Position numbers and translations under genes: made by a program
In this document: positions 7,020 through 8,656 of the stretch, in pieces
How the letters are laid out: the number at the start of each line of letters is the position of its first letter
Numbering within the stretch: the stretch's first letter is position 1
Notes under the pieces: generated by a model
Databases searched by the model: none
Told to the model about the DNA's origin: nothing
What the model saw: only the letters and a program-made list of their open reading frames with translations
NCBI GenBank assembly: GCA_002401105.1
Contig: NVSD01000026.1
Coordinates: 1 to 8,656, forward strand
DNA length: 8,656 nucleotides
Origin: Flavobacteriaceae bacterium
Lineage (GTDB): Bacteria; Bacteroidota; Bacteroidia; Flavobacteriales; Flavobacteriaceae
Reading direction: 5' to 3'

Positions 7020-8027
7020 ATGACTGCATTAATTTACATTTTTATTGCAATAGTGTCTGCTATTGCAATATGGCAAATTACAAACATTTTTAACCTCAAA
7101 GGCGTCATCGCCACGGAACGAGACAACAATACTCAGGGATATATATTCGCTGCATTTGGAGTGTTTTTCTATGTGTTGATGATTTATTGCTTGGTTGCGT
7201 ACAATGTGGTATTGCTTCCCGAATCTGCTTCTGTAGAAGGGGAACATTACGACAATTTATACGTAATTACCATGTTACTAATTTTGTTTGTACAAGCCAT
7301 TACCCAATTTTTATTATTTTACTTTGCCTTTCGATACAGAGGTAAAAAAGGTACAAAGGCACTTTATTATGCCGATTCACACAAGCTAGAGTTACTTTGG
7401 ACAGGAGTTCCTACCATTGTATTGTCTGTATTGATTATTTACGGTCTTTGGGCTTGGAATAATTTTATGGATGTTTCGGATGCAGAGCGACCATTAATCA
7501 TAGAGGTGTACGCGAAGCAATTCTCATGGGAAGCGCGTTATGCTGGAGTGGATCAAACTTTAGGGAGAGCAAACGTTCGCAATATTAAAGGCATAAACAC
7601 CATGGGAGTGGATATGACCGATAAAAATGCCCAAGATGATATTCCTACACGTGTATTGCATTTACCTAAGGGGAGACAGGTTATTTTTAAGTTTCGTTCT
7701 CAGGATGTATTGCACTCTGCCTACATGCCTCACTTTAGAGCACAAATGAATTGTGTTCCCGGTATGATTACTCAATTTTCATTTACACCAAAGATTACCA
7801 CGGAGGAAATGAGATTAAATGATGCTACGGTAGCTAAAGTGGCCGGAATTAATAAAATTAGAAAGGAAAAAGGCGAAGATGCTTACGAATTCGATTACTT
7901 GTTATTGTGTAATAAAATTTGTGGTTCTTCTCATTACAATATGCAAATGAAAATTGTGGTGCAAGAGGAAGCTGATTTTGATGCCTGGTTGAAATCTCAG
8001 AAAACAATCGCTCAGGTGGTTAACTAG
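7020..8027 (+). CDS. coxB: Cytochrome c oxidase subunit II (CoxB) with CuA site
   Basis: This 335-residue subunit accepts electrons from cytochrome c or ACIII and passes them to subunit I. The CuA ligands are visible: His232 (in DVLHS), Cys297, Cys301, His305 and Met308 (CNKICGSSHYNM), with Lys299 where most oxidases have Glu. The aromatic electron-entry segment is AKQFSWEARYAG (165-176). Four hydrophobic helices are predicted (about 2-24, 41-66, 80-104, 124-147). The last two are the standard subunit II hairpin and the first two are an N-terminal addition that I recall as usual in flavobacterial homologues. Residues ~257-290 form a charged insertion between the FSFTP strand and the CuA loop. 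There is no heme c domain at the C-terminus. The ATG at 7020 starts directly before helix 1. The gene has its own predicted promoter, and coxA follows after 66 nt. Confidence 0.95.
   Translation: MTALIYIFIAIVSAIAIWQITNIFNLKGVIATERDNNTQGYIFAAFGVFFYVLMIYCLVAYNVVLLPESASVEGEHYDNLYVITMLLILFVQAITQFLLFYFAFRYRGKKGTKALYYADSHKLELLWTGVPTIVLSVLIIYGLWAWNNFMDVSDAERPLIIEVYAKQFSWEARYAGVDQTLGRANVRNIKGINTMGVDMTDKNAQDDIPTRVLHLPKGRQVIFKFRSQDVLHSAYMPHFRAQMNCVPGMITQFSFTPKITTEEMRLNDATVAKVAGINKIRKEKGEDAYEFDYLLLCNKICGSSHYNMQMKIVVQEEADFDAWLKSQKTIAQVVN
7043..7070. repeat. Two copies of palindrome TATTGCAATA forming an 11-bp inverted repeat in coxB
   Basis: TATTGCAATA occurs at 7043-7052 and again at 7061-7070. Each copy is its own reverse complement, and centres are 18 bp apart. 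The pair can also be read as an 11-bp perfect inverted repeat (7043-7053 with 7060-7070) around a 6-nt loop, which could form an RNA hairpin starting 23 nt after the coxB start codon. The bases encode FIAIVSAIAI, so a repeated Ile-Ala-Ile in the first helix may explain it without any regulatory role. Presence is certain; function is unknown. Confidence 0.6.
7890..7946 (+). other. CuA-binding loop of CoxB
   Basis: The loop encodes residues 291-309. It provides Cys297, Cys301, His305 and Met308 for the dinuclear copper centre, with His232 coming from an earlier strand. The position that normally supplies a backbone carbonyl and a Glu side chain is Lys299. Confidence 0.9.
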
Positions 8028-8093
8028 TGTAGACTGATAAGTCAATCAACCAACAACTAACAACAAGTAACTAACAACAAATAAATCAGAGCT
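8028..8093 (+). promoter_or_regulatory. A/C-rich coxB-coxA spacer with a 12-bp direct repeat
   Basis: The 66-nt spacer is poor in G and T and contains AACTAACAACAA twice (8055-8066 and 8069-8080). No terminator hairpin, TAnnTTTG box or Shine-Dalgarno is visible, so coxA is probably co-transcribed with coxB. The 9-mer AACTAACAA also occurs in the coxB leader (7005-7013). An unstructured leader of this kind would favour ribosome entry in a group that makes little use of Shine-Dalgarno pairing; that role is an inference. Confidence 0.55.
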
Positions 8094-8656
8094 ATGTCAG
8101 CGCATCATCATAAAGAAACTTTTGTAACAAAATATATTTTTAGTACCGATCATAAAATGATTTCAAAACAATACTTGGTAACAGGTATTTTTATGGGAGT
8201 CATTGGGGTTTTAATGTCCATGATGTTTCGGTTACAAATTGCTTGGCCAGACCATTCATTTACATTAATCGAAGCCTTTTTAGGCCCACATCAACAAGAC
8301 GGAGTAATGACTCCTGATATGTATTTAGCTTTAGTAACCATTCACGGTACCATTATGGTATTCTTTGTGCTTACGGCTGGGCTAAGTGGAACTTTTAGTA
8401 ACTTATTAATTCCCTTGCAAATTGGAGCACGAGATATGGCCTCTGGATTCTTGAATATGGTATCCTACTGGTTGTTCTTTTTATCTAGTTTGATAATGTT
8501 ATTGTCTCTATTTGTGGAGGCAGGACCCGCAGCTGCAGGATGGACCATTTATCCACCGTTGAGTGCCTTACCGCAAGCAATGCCAGGATCAGGAATGGGA
8601 ATGACTTTATGGCTTGTTTCTATGGCTATTTTTATTGCATCTTCTTTGTTAGGATC
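8094..8656 (+). CDS. coxA: Cytochrome c oxidase subunit I (CoxA), 3'-truncated by window edge
   Basis: An open frame of 187 codons runs off the right edge with no stop. It is the N-terminal third of heme-copper oxidase subunit I, the catalytic subunit that reduces oxygen and pumps protons. It begins MSAHHHKETFVTKYIFSTDHKMI, a typical start, with membrane helices near 29-47, 76-101, 117-142 and 168 onward. His84 in TIHGTIMVF is the expected low-spin heme a ligand. Asn103, Asp114 and Asn121 in NLLIPLQIGARDM and the following FLN match the entrance residues of the D proton channel, with Asp and Asn seven apart as in Paracoccus. This indicates an A-family aa3-type enzyme. The CuB ligands, the heme a3 ligand and the K channel lie beyond the window. 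The ATG at 8094 is chosen because the usual N-terminus follows at once. Confidence 0.95.
   Translation, partial: MSAHHHKETFVTKYIFSTDHKMISKQYLVTGIFMGVIGVLMSMMFRLQIAWPDHSFTLIEAFLGPHQQDGVMTPDMYLALVTIHGTIMVFFVLTAGLSGTFSNLLIPLQIGARDMASGFLNMVSYWLFFLSSLIMLLSLFVEAGPAAAGWTIYPPLSALPQAMPGSGMGMTLWLVSMAIFIASSLLG

Noticed and set aside
8055..8080. Direct repeats in the coxB-coxA spacer as a CRISPR or mobile-element remnant
   Set aside because: There are only two 12-bp units, 2 nt apart, of simple A/C composition, with no spacers, cas genes or insertion-sequence ends.
1..8656. A previously undescribed system
   Set aside because: Every gene fits the known ACIII and aa3 oxidase families in a known order. 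Only the non-coding and loop details listed as findings stand out.

Overview
The window is an ordinary-looking but information-rich piece of aerobic respiratory chain from a member of the Bacteroidota, most likely a flavobacterium. The evidence is the AT-rich composition, the near absence of Shine-Dalgarno sequences, a TAnnTTTG-type promoter box, and proteins that I recognise as flavobacterial versions of alternative complex III (ACIII) and an aa3-type cytochrome c oxidase. I cannot assign genus or species.

All genes read left to right. Positions 2-6924 hold most of the ACIII operon in its usual order: actB (iron-sulfur/molybdopterin-like subunit; its first few codons lie off the left edge), actC (NrfD-like membrane subunit), actD (two-helix DUF3341 subunit, overlapping actC by 8 nt), actE (monoheme cytochrome c lipoprotein) and actF (second NrfD-like membrane subunit). 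actA, the pentaheme subunit, is expected just upstream but is not in the window. A strong hairpin terminator (6946-6984) ends this transcript. A Bacteroidota-type promoter box starts on the last T of the terminator and serves coxB (7020-8027, subunit II with the CuA site). After a 66-nt A/C-rich leader comes coxA (8094 onward, subunit I), which is cut by the right edge after 187 codons. No gene-free stretch exceeds 100 nt, and I see no tRNA, rRNA, CRISPR array or mobile element.

The genes work as one electron path. ActC, with the Fe-S clusters of ActB, oxidises menaquinol. Electrons then go to the c-type hemes of ActA/ActE, then to CuA in CoxB, and finally to the heme-copper centre in CoxA, where oxygen is reduced. 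ACIII is known to form a supercomplex with aa3 oxidase in flavobacteria, which fits the gene order.

I found no undescribed system. The points most worth a second look are: twin TATTGCAATA palindromes forming a perfect 11-bp inverted repeat inside the start of coxB; the fused terminator/promoter between the two operons; a histidine-every-fifth-residue loop in ActF; the Glu-to-Lys change and insertion around the CuA site of CoxB; and the long Tat-plus-lipobox leader of ActB.
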